From assembly GCA_964466195.1 (NCBI GenBank), contig CAYXMQ010000006.1, positions 105,200 through 169,199 on the forward strand: DNA of 64,000 nt. The letters are read 5' to 3'. A program made the position numbers and the translations under genes. Of the stretch, positions 38,603 through 48,836 are shown one piece after another. The notes under the pieces were generated by a model. The model made no database searches. It saw nothing but the letters and a program-made list of their open reading frames with translations, and was not told the origin of the DNA. The DNA comes from PFJX01 sp964466195 (lineage in GTDB: Bacteria > Pseudomonadota > Gammaproteobacteria > Burkholderiales > Thiobacillaceae). Numbering within the stretch: the first letter of the stretch is position 1; each line of letters starts with the position of its first letter.

Positions 38603-38824
38603 ATGCCTATCATTGTGCAGCTCGACGTCATGCTGGCCAGGCGCAAGATCAAGTCCAAGGATCTGGCGGAGTATGTCGGGATCAGCGAGGTCAACGTCTC
38701 CCTGCTCAAACAGGGAAAAGTCAAAGGTGTGCGCTTCGACACCCTGGAGAAGATTTGCGCATGCCTGGACTGCCAGCCCGGCGACCTCTTGGTTTACCAG
38801 CCTGCTTCGGCGGCGATGGACTGA
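38603..38824 (+). CDS. Small XRE/Cro-type regulator
   Basis: The 73-residue protein is a single helix-turn-helix domain of the YozG type: VQLDVMLARRKIKSKDLAEY, then the recognition helix SEVNVSLLKQGKVKGVRFDTL, ending CLDCQPGDLLVY. It starts six bases after the DUF2975 stop. It probably controls its own operon. Confidence 0.88.
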   Translation: MPIIVQLDVMLARRKIKSKDLAEYVGISEVNVSLLKQGKVKGVRFDTLEKICACLDCQPGDLLVYQPASAAMD

Positions 38825-38882
38825 TTAGTCCGGCACGGGCTTGCGCTTTAGGCTCGACGCCGAATACGGGCAGCGGCGAGAA

Positions 38883-39521
38883 ATGGCATCCACACCGGCC
38901 CGGCAGGCCGCTCGCCTGGCGATTTGTCTGTTGCTCTCCAGCGGCCTGCATGTTTCAGTGCTGAATTTTTCGACGCGCCACCCAGCGCAACCGACGCTGG
39001 CAAGCAACCAGCCCAAGTGGCTGGACAGGCCGCTACAACTGGTCGATCTCGCACCGCGCCCGCCCGTGCAACTCCGGTCGAAGCGGATTCCCGTTGCAGT
39101 TCGCAGCGTGCGACCCGACCTGTCGGCATCCGCGTTGCCGACAGCCGTGGCGGAGCAGGCCGCAGCGTCGACCGCCGAGGTAAACAAGACGCTCCCCGCG
39201 CCACGCGACTCGGCGCCGCCGCCCAGCCCGCAACCTCGGCTGGACATCGCAGCCCTGCTGCTCAGCGCGCGTGCCATTGCCCGCGAAGAACAGGCAAGGG
39301 AAAGCCCACCGTTCGGCGGCATCGCCAGGCCGCAAGACCGCCCCGTTCTGCCTGCGCTTGATCGGGCGCTCAAGCGCGAGCCGCCCGGCGAACATTACCT
39401 TGGCGGCGGCCTAACGCGTGTGGTCACAACCAGCGGTCGGGTCTACTGTCTGCAAGCTCCGCCCGACTTTGCCCGCGGCGGACCGGTTGAGGCGCTGGCG
39501 GTACCGACCAACTGCCCATGA
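38883..39521 (+). CDS. Uncharacterised membrane-anchored proline-rich protein
   Basis: The 212-residue protein has one N-terminal hydrophobic segment (LAICLLLSSGLHVSVLNF, about residues 12-30), then a Pro/Ala/Arg-rich extended region (about 45-130), then a short C-terminal part with two cysteines (VYCLQAPPDF and TNCP). The layout recalls TonB-like or envelope-spanning linkers, but the TonB C-terminal fold is not recognisable. The family is unknown to me. Confidence 0.6.
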   Translation: MASTPARQAARLAICLLLSSGLHVSVLNFSTRHPAQPTLASNQPKWLDRPLQLVDLAPRPPVQLRSKRIPVAVRSVRPDLSASALPTAVAEQAAASTAEVNKTLPAPRDSAPPPSPQPRLDIAALLLSARAIAREEQARESPPFGGIARPQDRPVLPALDRALKREPPGEHYLGGGLTRVVTTSGRVYCLQAPPDFARGGPVEALAVPTNCP

Positions 39522-39609
39522 GTCGAGGTATCGGTCGCAGTGGCCGGCGGCGGGCTGTAGGCCATCCTCGCCGCACCGACACGCCCGGGAATCGCTGATC
39601 GATTCGGTT

Positions 39610-39679
39610 TTGTCGTTCCCGCGAAGGCGGGAACCCAGTTATATCAACGCACTGGATCCCGCCTTCGCGGCGATGACAA
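39610..39679. repeat. REP-like inverted repeat
   Basis: A 70-base imperfect palindrome starts TTGTCGTTCCCGCGAAGGCG and ends with its near-complement (CGCCTTCGCGGCGATGACAA), with a short AT-rich centre. This is the layout of REP/MITE-type repeats common between convergent proteobacterial genes. It lies between the gene ending at 39521 and the convergent dsrE2. Confidence 0.8.
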
Positions 39680-39787
39680 ATCAATCAGCATCGCCCAAGT
39701 CAAATGTCCATCTCCCGGTCTTTGCGCCAGACCGGCCGAGCGCGCAGACGGGGAGGCGCAATTACTGCGCCGGCGCGCGCCTTTCGT

Positions 39788-40417
39788 TCAAATGAACAGG
39801 CACACATCCGCCTTCTTGGCTTCGGCCAGATAGCTGGTCGCGCCGATCCACTCCGCGATTTCCGGAATGAATTCATCTTGGCGAAAGTTGAACAGATCCA
39901 CGGTCATCTGGCAGGCGACCAGACGAACGCCGGATTCGACACAGATATCCCGCAATTCCTGGATGCTGGCCACGCCTTTGGCTTTGACGGTCTGTTTCAT
40001 CATGCTGGTGGCCAAGCGTTCAAAGCCCGGCAGGTTGCTGGCCAGCGCATTGGGGATCGGCATGTCGATGCGCCGCAGCCATTCGGGGCCGAACGGCATT
40101 TTCATCGGCATGGCCGGATTGCCCAAGGGCGAGACCTTGATGGCGAGATCCTTCTTGACCAGTTCCAGGCCGTAGAAGGTGAAAAAGATGGATGCATCCC
40201 AACCCAGGGCGGCCGCCGTGGAGGCCAGAATGAAGGGGGGATAGGCCATGTCCAGGGTGCCCTTGGTGGCGATGATGGCGAGCGACGGAATCTTGGCGGC
40301 CTCGCGTTCCGCCAGTTTCTCGTCCAGGCGTTGGTCGAACCAGGCTTCCAGGCCGGCCAGATCGCTCGGCATGGAGTCGTTCAGGTGCGGCGCGGGGTGC
40401 AATTGGGCGACGTTCAT
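39788..40417 (-). CDS. dsrE2: DsrE2-type sulfur carrier protein
   Basis: The 209-residue protein belongs to the DsrE/F/H-like family, DsrE2 branch. The IIATKGTLDMAYPPFILASTAAALGWD segment is typical, and one conserved cysteine lies in RLVACQMTVDLF, the expected persulfide carrier. DsrE2 works with TusA in cytoplasmic sulfur trafficking in sulfur oxidisers. An N-terminal helix before residue 45 may interact with partners. It follows tusA by ten bases in one operon. Confidence 0.87.
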   Translation of the reverse strand: MNVAQLHPAPHLNDSMPSDLAGLEAWFDQRLDEKLAEREAAKIPSLAIIATKGTLDMAYPPFILASTAAALGWDASIFFTFYGLELVKKDLAIKVSPLGNPAMPMKMPFGPEWLRRIDMPIPNALASNLPGFERLATSMMKQTVKAKGVASIQELRDICVESGVRLVACQMTVDLFNFRQDEFIPEIAEWIGATSYLAEAKKADVCLFI

Positions 40418-40427
40418 GGCGATCTCC

Positions 40428-40655
40428 TCAGGCCTTGCGGATTAGAAATTCGTACTCGCTGCCCGCTTGCTGCGAGGCAAGCAGCGTGTTGCCGGTCTGG
40501 TTGCAGAACGAAACCATGTCCTTCAGCGAACCGGGATCGGTGGAGACCACCTTCAGGGTGTCGCCGGATTGCAGGGCATTAAGGGTCTTCTTGGTGCGCA
40601 GTATCGGCAATGGGCAGTTGAGACCGCGCGCGTCGAGGGTTTGATTCGATTCCAT
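40428..40655 (-). CDS. tusA: Sulfur carrier protein TusA
   Basis: TusA passes persulfide sulfur between proteins. The 75-residue protein has the active motif LNCPLPILRTKK (CPxP) at about residue 14. AAGGAG precedes the ATG. Adjacent dsrE2 suggests a dissimilatory or detoxifying sulfur-transfer role rather than tRNA thiolation only. A TetR operator-like sequence lies 45 bases upstream. Confidence 0.95.
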   Translation of the reverse strand: MESNQTLDARGLNCPLPILRTKKTLNALQSGDTLKVVSTDPGSLKDMVSFCNQTGNTLLASQQAGSEYEFLIRKA

Positions 40656-40699
40656 GGTGTTTCTCCTTTGCAGGCAAGTGCGGCGGCGCCGCGTTAGAT

Positions 40700-40717
40700 G
40701 ACCGGTCGGTCAAGTCA
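40700..40717. promoter_or_regulatory. TetR operator-like site upstream of tusA-dsrE2
   Basis: The 18 bases GACCGGTCGGTCAAGTCA are identical to a second copy at 41383-41400 in the promoter of the tetR-type gene. The core GACCGGTC is a palindrome. The gene between is the probable repressor. Confidence 0.8.
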
Positions 40718-40763
40718 TAGATCAAAAAAATGGCCCGATGGGCGGTATGTCAAAAACATGCTT

Positions 40764-41366
40764 TCAATGTTCCATTTCGATTCTCAAGGTCTTGATGGCC
40801 GGCCCCAGCACCAAAATCACTTCCGGTTCATTGCGCGTCTTGGCCAGCAAAATGACGCCTTCCAGGTAGGCCAGCATGGCCGTAGCGGTGGCTTCCGTAT
40901 TCATCGCCGCCAGTGTGCCGGCGCGCACGGCCTCATCCAGCGTGGCGCGAAACTTGTCGCGGGCACGGTCGAACACCGCATTGAGCTTGGCGCGCATCAC
41001 ATCGTCGCGCGTGCTCATCTCCAGTGCCAGGTTGCCGAATAGACAGCCGGGCATGCGGCCCTCGATGTCGCTGGTCGCCTTTTGCCAGTAATAGGCGGCG
41101 TCAATCATGTAATCCAGCCGTTCAACCGGCGGCAGACTCTGGTCGAACGCCTCGGCCACGAAACCGTGCGCCCAATCCTCGGCCATGTCATCGATCACGG
41201 CCATGACCAGATCGTGCTTGGACGGAAAGAAATGATAGAAACTCCCCTTCTGCACCCGCGCACCGGCACAGATTTCCTGAATGCCCACGTCCGCGTAGCT
41301 GCGGCCATGGAACATCTCGCGGGCAGTCGCGAGGATGCGGGAGCGTGTGTCGGTTTCAGCAGTCAT
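40764..41366 (-). CDS. TetR-type transcriptional regulator
   Basis: The 200-residue protein has an N-terminal TetR helix-turn-helix (TRSRILATAREMFHGRSYAD then GARVQKGSFYHFFPSKHDLV) and a variable ligand-binding C-terminal part with one Cys (PGCLFGNLALEMS), as in the AcuR/TetR_C_16 style. It lies upstream of tusA-dsrE2 in the same direction. Identical operator-like sites before it and before tusA imply autoregulation and control of the sulfur genes. Confidence 0.92.
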   Translation of the reverse strand: MTAETDTRSRILATAREMFHGRSYADVGIQEICAGARVQKGSFYHFFPSKHDLVMAVIDDMAEDWAHGFVAEAFDQSLPPVERLDYMIDAAYYWQKATSDIEGRMPGCLFGNLALEMSTRDDVMRAKLNAVFDRARDKFRATLDEAVRAGTLAAMNTEATATAMLAYLEGVILLAKTRNEPEVILVLGPAIKTLRIEMEH

Positions 41367-41373
41367 GCGGCGG

Positions 41374-41401
41374 ATTATAATAGACCGGTCGGTCAAGTCA
41401 A
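41374..41401 (-). promoter_or_regulatory. tetR promoter with operator between -35 and -10
   Basis: On the minus strand TTGACT (41396-41401) and a perfect TATAAT (41374-41379) are spaced by 16 bases. The 18-bp operator copy (41383-41400) covers the spacer and most of the -35 box, an ideal place for repression. Confidence 0.78.
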
Positions 41402-41643
41402 CTCCGCGGCGAACGTTTCGATCTGGCCGTCGCTTCGTCAGTCGCCGCCAGGGTTCTTCGCGGCCGATACCCGGACCGGCATCGATACGTGCGCATCCTC
41501 GCCAGCCACGGCGCAGACTTCACGCCGGCCCGGAGAACCCGGCGCTTCACTTTCCAGATCGGCGCTTGCCAAGCATGCCGCAACCCGCTTGAAGGCACCG
41601 GCAAGCGATTGATTGAGTGCAAATCAAAACTTCCGGCGGATCG

Positions 41644-43281
41644 CTAACCCGCGACGATCCGATTGCGGCCGGCATGTTTGGCGCTGTAAAGATACAGGTC
41701 GGCCTGCTCGATCAGGTTGTCGACCCGGCTTTCCGGCTCGGCGGCGGCGACGCCGGCGCTGAAAGTCACGTTGAAGGGGGCATCCTTGCCGCTATGCTGA
41801 ATCGCCGAAAAATCCTTGCGGATCGTGTCCAGCATGTGCATGGCGTCAGGCCCGCGGCAATCATTGAAGATCACCGCGAACTCCTCGCCGCCGTAACGGG
41901 CCACCACGTCGCTGCGGCGTATCCGTCGCCGCAACAGGTTGGCCAGCGTCTTCAGCACGCGGTCGCCGGCCAGATGGCCATGCTGGTCGTTGACCAACTT
42001 GAAATGGTCGATATCGAGCAGCGCCAGCGCCAACGCCGAACCGTTGCGTCGGCTGCGCGCCAGTTCCGCTTCCAGGCGCTCCTTGAAGCGGGCATGCGTC
42101 AGCAAGCCGGTCAGGCTGTCCTGCGACATCAAAGCGCGCAGCTCGCGCGCCCGCCGCGCCCGGATCTTCACGGCGGCGACCAGATGCCGGTCTTCGATCG
42201 GCTTGCGCAGGAAATCGTCGCCGCCCAGGCTCATGGCTCGGAGCTGTTGATCCAGGGCCTGTTCGGTGGACAGGAATACGATGGGCAGACTGAGGTAGCG
42301 GTCATCCAGGCGCACCAGCCTGGCCAGTTCCATGCCGCTGCACTCCGGCATGTACAGGTCGGTCAGCAGCAGATCGGGATCATGGCTGGCCAGCCATTCC
42401 AGCACCTGCCGGGGCTGCGTCAACGCGGTCGCCTGCATGCCGGCCTGGCGCAACACCAGGGCGTAGTGTTCGGCCAGCGCCGCTTCGTCGTCCACGATCA
42501 GAATGCGGAAAGGGTCGTCCGCCTCGCGGCGGGTCAGCTGCTCCAGACGCTCGAGCAGAAACACCGAGTCGACCGGCTTGTGGTAATAGCCGTCAGCGCC
42601 GGCGCGTATCGCGGCCAGGCGGGCATCGAAATCGTCACGCGCGGTCACGAACACGACCGGAACGCCAGCCAGATCCAGATGCGCCCGAATCTCCCGCAAC
42701 AGGTCGGTGCCGGCCAGCTTCCCTTCCGGCAACACGACGTCGAACACCATGGCATCCGGACGCTGCTCGGCCACCGCCGCCTCGACCCCCTGGGTGTTCG
42801 GAAACACGCGCACGCTATAGCCGAAGCGGCTCAGTTGCAGGCGAAATTCATCGGCCAACGCCTGGTCATCTTCCACCACGTAGATCAGACGAGACTCCAT
42901 CGGTGCAAGCACAGGCGGCACGACCGGATCGGGTGCAGGTTGAGGACCGTTGCCGGCCGTGGCGACCAGTTGCGCCAACTGCGCTTGCGCCGCTTCCCAG
43001 ACCGGTCTAGCCGGGCGATCGCCCTCCCGCAACCAGGCCATCAGCCGCTTCTCCAGGTCTCGGGCGGCCTGGCTCATCTCGGCAAAACCGAAGGTGGCGC
43101 CGGCGCCGGCCAGTCGATGAATCTGGAGATGCAGTTTATGCAACGTATTGTGCGACCAGGCTTCGCTTTCGAGCGCATGCCAGAGCGCACCGATTTCACT
43201 CAGGCGGCCGGGCAATTCGGCGGCATATTCGGCGCGCAGGGCGGTCAGCTCGGCGTGAAAATCGGCTTCGGTCAAGGTCAT
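41644..43281 (-). CDS. Hpt-REC-REC-GGDEF response regulator
   Basis: The 545-residue protein has an N-terminal Hpt domain (His in LHLQIHRLAGAGATFGF, about residue 54), a first receiver (about 130-245, Asp in MVFDVVLPE), a second receiver (about 258-375, Asp in LLTDLYMPE) and a GGDEF domain (about 385-545) with GGEEF and an RRSD I-site. It is a diguanylate cyclase driven by a multi-step phosphorelay. It follows the lone receiver gene by 38 bases and probably shares a transcript with the kinase. Confidence 0.93.
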   Translation of the reverse strand: MTLTEADFHAELTALRAEYAAELPGRLSEIGALWHALESEAWSHNTLHKLHLQIHRLAGAGATFGFAEMSQAARDLEKRLMAWLREGDRPARPVWEAAQAQLAQLVATAGNGPQPAPDPVVPPVLAPMESRLIYVVEDDQALADEFRLQLSRFGYSVRVFPNTQGVEAAVAEQRPDAMVFDVVLPEGKLAGTDLLREIRAHLDLAGVPVVFVTARDDFDARLAAIRAGADGYYHKPVDSVFLLERLEQLTRREADDPFRILIVDDEAALAEHYALVLRQAGMQATALTQPRQVLEWLASHDPDLLLTDLYMPECSGMELARLVRLDDRYLSLPIVFLSTEQALDQQLRAMSLGGDDFLRKPIEDRHLVAAVKIRARRARELRALMSQDSLTGLLTHARFKERLEAELARSRRNGSALALALLDIDHFKLVNDQHGHLAGDRVLKTLANLLRRRIRRSDVVARYGGEEFAVIFNDCRGPDAMHMLDTIRKDFSAIQHSGKDAPFNVTFSAGVAAAEPESRVDNLIEQADLYLYSAKHAGRNRIVAG

Positions 43282-43319
43282 GGCAAAGAGGCCTACTAAG
43301 CATGAAGAATGAACGGAAC

Positions 43320-43684
43320 TCAGGTTCCGGCCAGGATGTCGGCGACGAGTTGTTCGAAGTCCTCGCCGACCGGTTTGCTGATGAAATGGTCGCAGCCGGC
43401 CGCGATGGCCTTCTGGCTGTCCTGGCTCATGGCCGAGGCCGTCACCGCTACGATCTTGCCGCGGTAACCCTGTTCGCGCAGCCGTCGCACGGCTTCATGG
43501 CCATCCATTTCAGGCATGTGCATGTCCATCAGCACCAGATCGTAAACGCCGGCCAAGGCCTTTTCCATGCCGATGCGGCCGTTTTCCGCCGTCTCGATGA
43601 CATGATCCTGCATGCCCAGGCGCAAACTGAGCATGCGCCTGATCATGCTGTCGTCTTCCACCAACAGAATATTGGCCATATGCG

Positions 43685-43688
<4 letters not shown>
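43320..43688 (-). CDS. Single-domain response regulator
   Basis: The 122-residue protein is a CheY-like receiver with acidic pocket VEDDSMIRRM, phospho-Asp in LVLMDMHMPEMDG, Thr/Ser in IVAVTASAMS and Lys in HFISKPV. It overlaps the histidine-kinase stop by four bases, so the kinase is its probable phosphodonor. With no output domain it may pass phosphate to the Hpt domain of the next gene. Confidence 0.92.
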
Positions 43689-45949
<2,261 letters not shown>

Positions 45950-45962
45950 CTGGCCGTGTCGA

Positions 45963-48446
45963 TCAGGGTGTCTGATGCAGCGGCAATTGGTCAGCGACGA
46001 CAGGCCGGCCAAGGTGATAACCCTGGAACAGGGTACAGCCCATTTCCAGCAACGCCAGACGCTGCGCTTCCGTTTCCACGCCTTCGGCGACCACTTCCAG
46101 GTTCAGGTGGCCGGCAATCGACAACACGGCGTGAATGATGGCGGCGTCCTTGGAGTCCATGGTCAACTCGCGCACGAAAGACTGGTCGATTTTCAAGCGG
46201 TCCAACGGCAACGTCTTCAAATAGGCCAGAGAGGAATAGCCGGTGCCGAAATCGTCGATCGAAAAGCGCACGCCGCGCCGACGCAGCAGCTGCATCTTGT
46301 CCGCCGCCTCGGCCAGATTGCCGATCAGCACGCTTTCGGTCAGTTCCAGTTCCAATTGGTGGGGATTGGCGCCGGTCTCTGCCAGGATGCGTTCGACCCG
46401 GGCGACAAAATCGGCCTGGTGAAACTGGCGCGCGCTGACATTGACCGCCACACTGCCCATCTGGATACCCGCGCGCTGCCAGACCACGATCTGACGACAC
46501 GCCTGTTGCAGCACCCAGTGGCCGATGGCCAGGATCAGACCGGTCTCTTCCGCCAGCGGAATGAACTCGGCGGGGGAAATCATGCCGCGCTTGGCGTGCT
46601 TCCAGCGCAGCAGGGCTTCCACGCCGCGCAGGCGTTCCAGGCTATCGATCTGGGGCTGGTAATGCAGCATCAGCTCGCCAGCGAACAAGGCGTGGCGCAG
46701 GTCGTTTTGCAGCTGCAGTCGCGACTCGGCCGCCGCCTGCATGTCCGGCGCATAGAAGCGGGTGGTGTCGCGCCCGGCCTGTTTGGCCCGGTACATGGCC
46801 ACCTCGGCGTGTTGCAGCACCGCTTCCGGGTCATCGCCGTTGTGTGGAAACAGGCTGATGCCCATGCTGGGCGTGATATGCAGCTGGCGCCCGCCCAGAT
46901 AGATCGGTTCGCAAATGCCGCCGCGCAGCTTGTCCGCCACCCGGCGGGCTTCGTAACTGGCATGCGTCTGATCGTCACCCAGGTCCGGCAGCACCACCAG
47001 AAACTCGTCGCCGCCATGACGCACCACCGTATCTCCGGCACGCACCCGCTGCGAAAGGCGTTCGGCGATCTGATTCAGCAGCGCATCGCCGCTGGCATGG
47101 CCGAGGGCATCGTTGAAGGTCTTGAAGTTGTCCAGATCGATGAACAGCACGGCGCCAAACGCTTTGCGCCGCCGCGCCATGGCCATCTCCTGATACAGCC
47201 GCTCCAACAGCAGGTGGCGATTGGGCAGCCCGGTCAGCGAGTCGTGCCGAGCATGATAGGCCACCTCGGCGCGGGCCTGGCGCATGGACAGACCGATGCT
47301 CAGTACATCCGCGACGCGTTTCAGGAAAGCCTCCTGCTGCGCCGAGCAACCCTGCTCCTCAGGCAGGTAGAGCATCAGCACGCCGAGCAATTGCTGCTCG
47401 GCCAGGATCGGCAGGGCATAGTGTTCATGCGGCGGCATGCCGATGAAACGAATGGCGTGGTGCTGATCGATGCAAGCAATGCGCTGCACGCATTGCGATT
47501 TGGCCGCGGTTTCGCAGACGCAGTGAACCAGAGGCACCCGTGTGCAAGCGGTCAACAGGTCTGCATCCAGGTTATGGGATGCCGCCATGCGTAGACTGGC
47601 CTCCCCCGTATCGGCTTCATTGACGAAGATCACGCCCTTGGACCGCAAGTTCAACCAGGGGACCAAGGTCAACACGATATCCAGGCTGCGCTGCAGAAAT
47701 AGCGTGCGGTCGGTCGGCAGGATGGCAATGCGCAGCAGTTCGCCGATGGCCAGTTCCTCGGCTGCGGCGCGCCGGTTTTTTTCACGTTCGGCATGGATAT
47801 CCGAGAGATCCCGCAACGTGCCGACGAAATGTCTGAGCAAGCCGGTTTCGTCGGTGACCGCGGAAATATACAGCCAGACCGGGCAGGGTCCGCCCTGCTT
47901 GCGGCGCGCCCATAGCTCGCCTTCCCAGTGTCCCTGGCGCCGCAGCGCAACAGCGATCTGACCAAAGCCGGCGGAGTCCGGACGCCGGATGAACAGCCGG
48001 CGCGCGTAGCGGGCCGTGATTTCATTGGCGGCATAGCCGGTCAGCTTGCTGAACGCGCGGTTGACCCGTACCACCTGGCCGTTCGAATCGGCAATGACGA
48101 CTCCCTCATGGGTCTCAAAGGCGGTGGCGGCCAAACGCAGGGCATCCAGATTGCCGCTGACGCGCCGACAGATGCGATTGAAGGTCGCGGCCATGTCGGC
48201 CAGATTACCGAAACCGCCGACTTGCAGCTCGCCCGCGGCCTCGCCCCGGGCCAGCCGATCGGCGGCAAGCTGCAAACGCCTGGCTGGCCGTGCCACGCTG
48301 AAATACTGCACCAGCGCGAGCAGCGTGGCCATGAGCAGCGCGGCCTGCCAGAGCGGAAAGCCGCGTGCGATCGCCGGCAGACCGGCAAAGGCCAGAAACA
48401 CCGTCGCCGTCAGCCAGACGCTCAAAGAAAGCCGGCGCGCGCGCAT
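45963..48446 (-). CDS. HAMP-PAS-GAF-GGDEF-EAL signalling protein
   Basis: The 827-residue protein has two N-terminal helices with almost no periplasmic loop (about 5-52), a HAMP segment, a PAS domain (about 105-225), a GAF domain (about 235-395), GGDEF with intact HGGDEF and an RAGD I-site (about 405-565), and EAL with EALLRW, ELTESVL, IDDFGTGYSS and KIDQSF. Both activities look possible. It ends 13 bases before the kinase start, so all four minus-strand genes may form one operon. A GTG one codon upstream is an alternative start. Confidence 0.92.
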   Translation of the reverse strand: MRARRLSLSVWLTATVFLAFAGLPAIARGFPLWQAALLMATLLALVQYFSVARPARRLQLAADRLARGEAAGELQVGGFGNLADMAATFNRICRRVSGNLDALRLAATAFETHEGVVIADSNGQVVRVNRAFSKLTGYAANEITARYARRLFIRRPDSAGFGQIAVALRRQGHWEGELWARRKQGGPCPVWLYISAVTDETGLLRHFVGTLRDLSDIHAEREKNRRAAAEELAIGELLRIAILPTDRTLFLQRSLDIVLTLVPWLNLRSKGVIFVNEADTGEASLRMAASHNLDADLLTACTRVPLVHCVCETAAKSQCVQRIACIDQHHAIRFIGMPPHEHYALPILAEQQLLGVLMLYLPEEQGCSAQQEAFLKRVADVLSIGLSMRQARAEVAYHARHDSLTGLPNRHLLLERLYQEMAMARRRKAFGAVLFIDLDNFKTFNDALGHASGDALLNQIAERLSQRVRAGDTVVRHGGDEFLVVLPDLGDDQTHASYEARRVADKLRGGICEPIYLGGRQLHITPSMGISLFPHNGDDPEAVLQHAEVAMYRAKQAGRDTTRFYAPDMQAAAESRLQLQNDLRHALFAGELMLHYQPQIDSLERLRGVEALLRWKHAKRGMISPAEFIPLAEETGLILAIGHWVLQQACRQIVVWQRAGIQMGSVAVNVSARQFHQADFVARVERILAETGANPHQLELELTESVLIGNLAEAADKMQLLRRRGVRFSIDDFGTGYSSLAYLKTLPLDRLKIDQSFVRELTMDSKDAAIIHAVLSIAGHLNLEVVAEGVETEAQRLALLEMGCTLFQGYHLGRPVVADQLPLHQTP

Positions 48447-48836
48447 CACGATCCGCTCCCGTCATGCGCCGGCCGGCGGCCGACTGCACCAGCCAAGGGA
48501 TGTGCCGCCATTGCGGAGAGCCGACACGGACTGCCGCGGATTGCGCTGTTGCGAGCGAGCGAAGGAAAGAAAAGCGCCATGGTGTTGCCTGCCCCGGGAG
48601 TTGTTGGTTGTTATCCTTAAGCGCAAGCCTCATGCCAGGCGCAGCTGTATTTCCGTACCAGAATAGAAATCCGTATTCCTATCAATGCATTGCGCTACTT
48701 TTCCGGCTTTTGCACATGGCATTCCGGTTCGCGCCCGCTTGCCAGTGCCCGGCCGTATCGCGCGACTGCATGCATTTTGCAGAAAAGCTGCAAAATGCAG
48801 CACAATCTGCCAGCGCAATCAAACGGGAGGAACAGC
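48447..48836. other. Divergent control region before the sigma-54 regulator
   Basis: This 390-base gap serves the GGDEF-EAL operon (minus) and the response regulator (plus). Its main feature is the inverted repeat at 48771-48799. No RNA gene or clear sigma-54 -24/-12 element was seen. Confidence 0.5.
48771..48799. promoter_or_regulatory. 12-bp inverted repeat upstream of the sigma-54 response regulator
   Basis: TGCATTTTGCAG (48771-48782) and CTGCAAAATGCA (48788-48799) are perfectly complementary around five bases. Each arm is itself nearly palindromic, so it can be read as two operators on adjacent turns, centre to centre about 18 bases. It lies 38 bases before the start codon. Confidence 0.7.

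Noticed and set aside
41413..41646. An open plus-strand frame between the TetR gene and the Hpt-REC-REC-GGDEF gene
   Set aside because: It has no good start or ribosome site and no recognisable domain; in GC-rich DNA such frames are common by chance.
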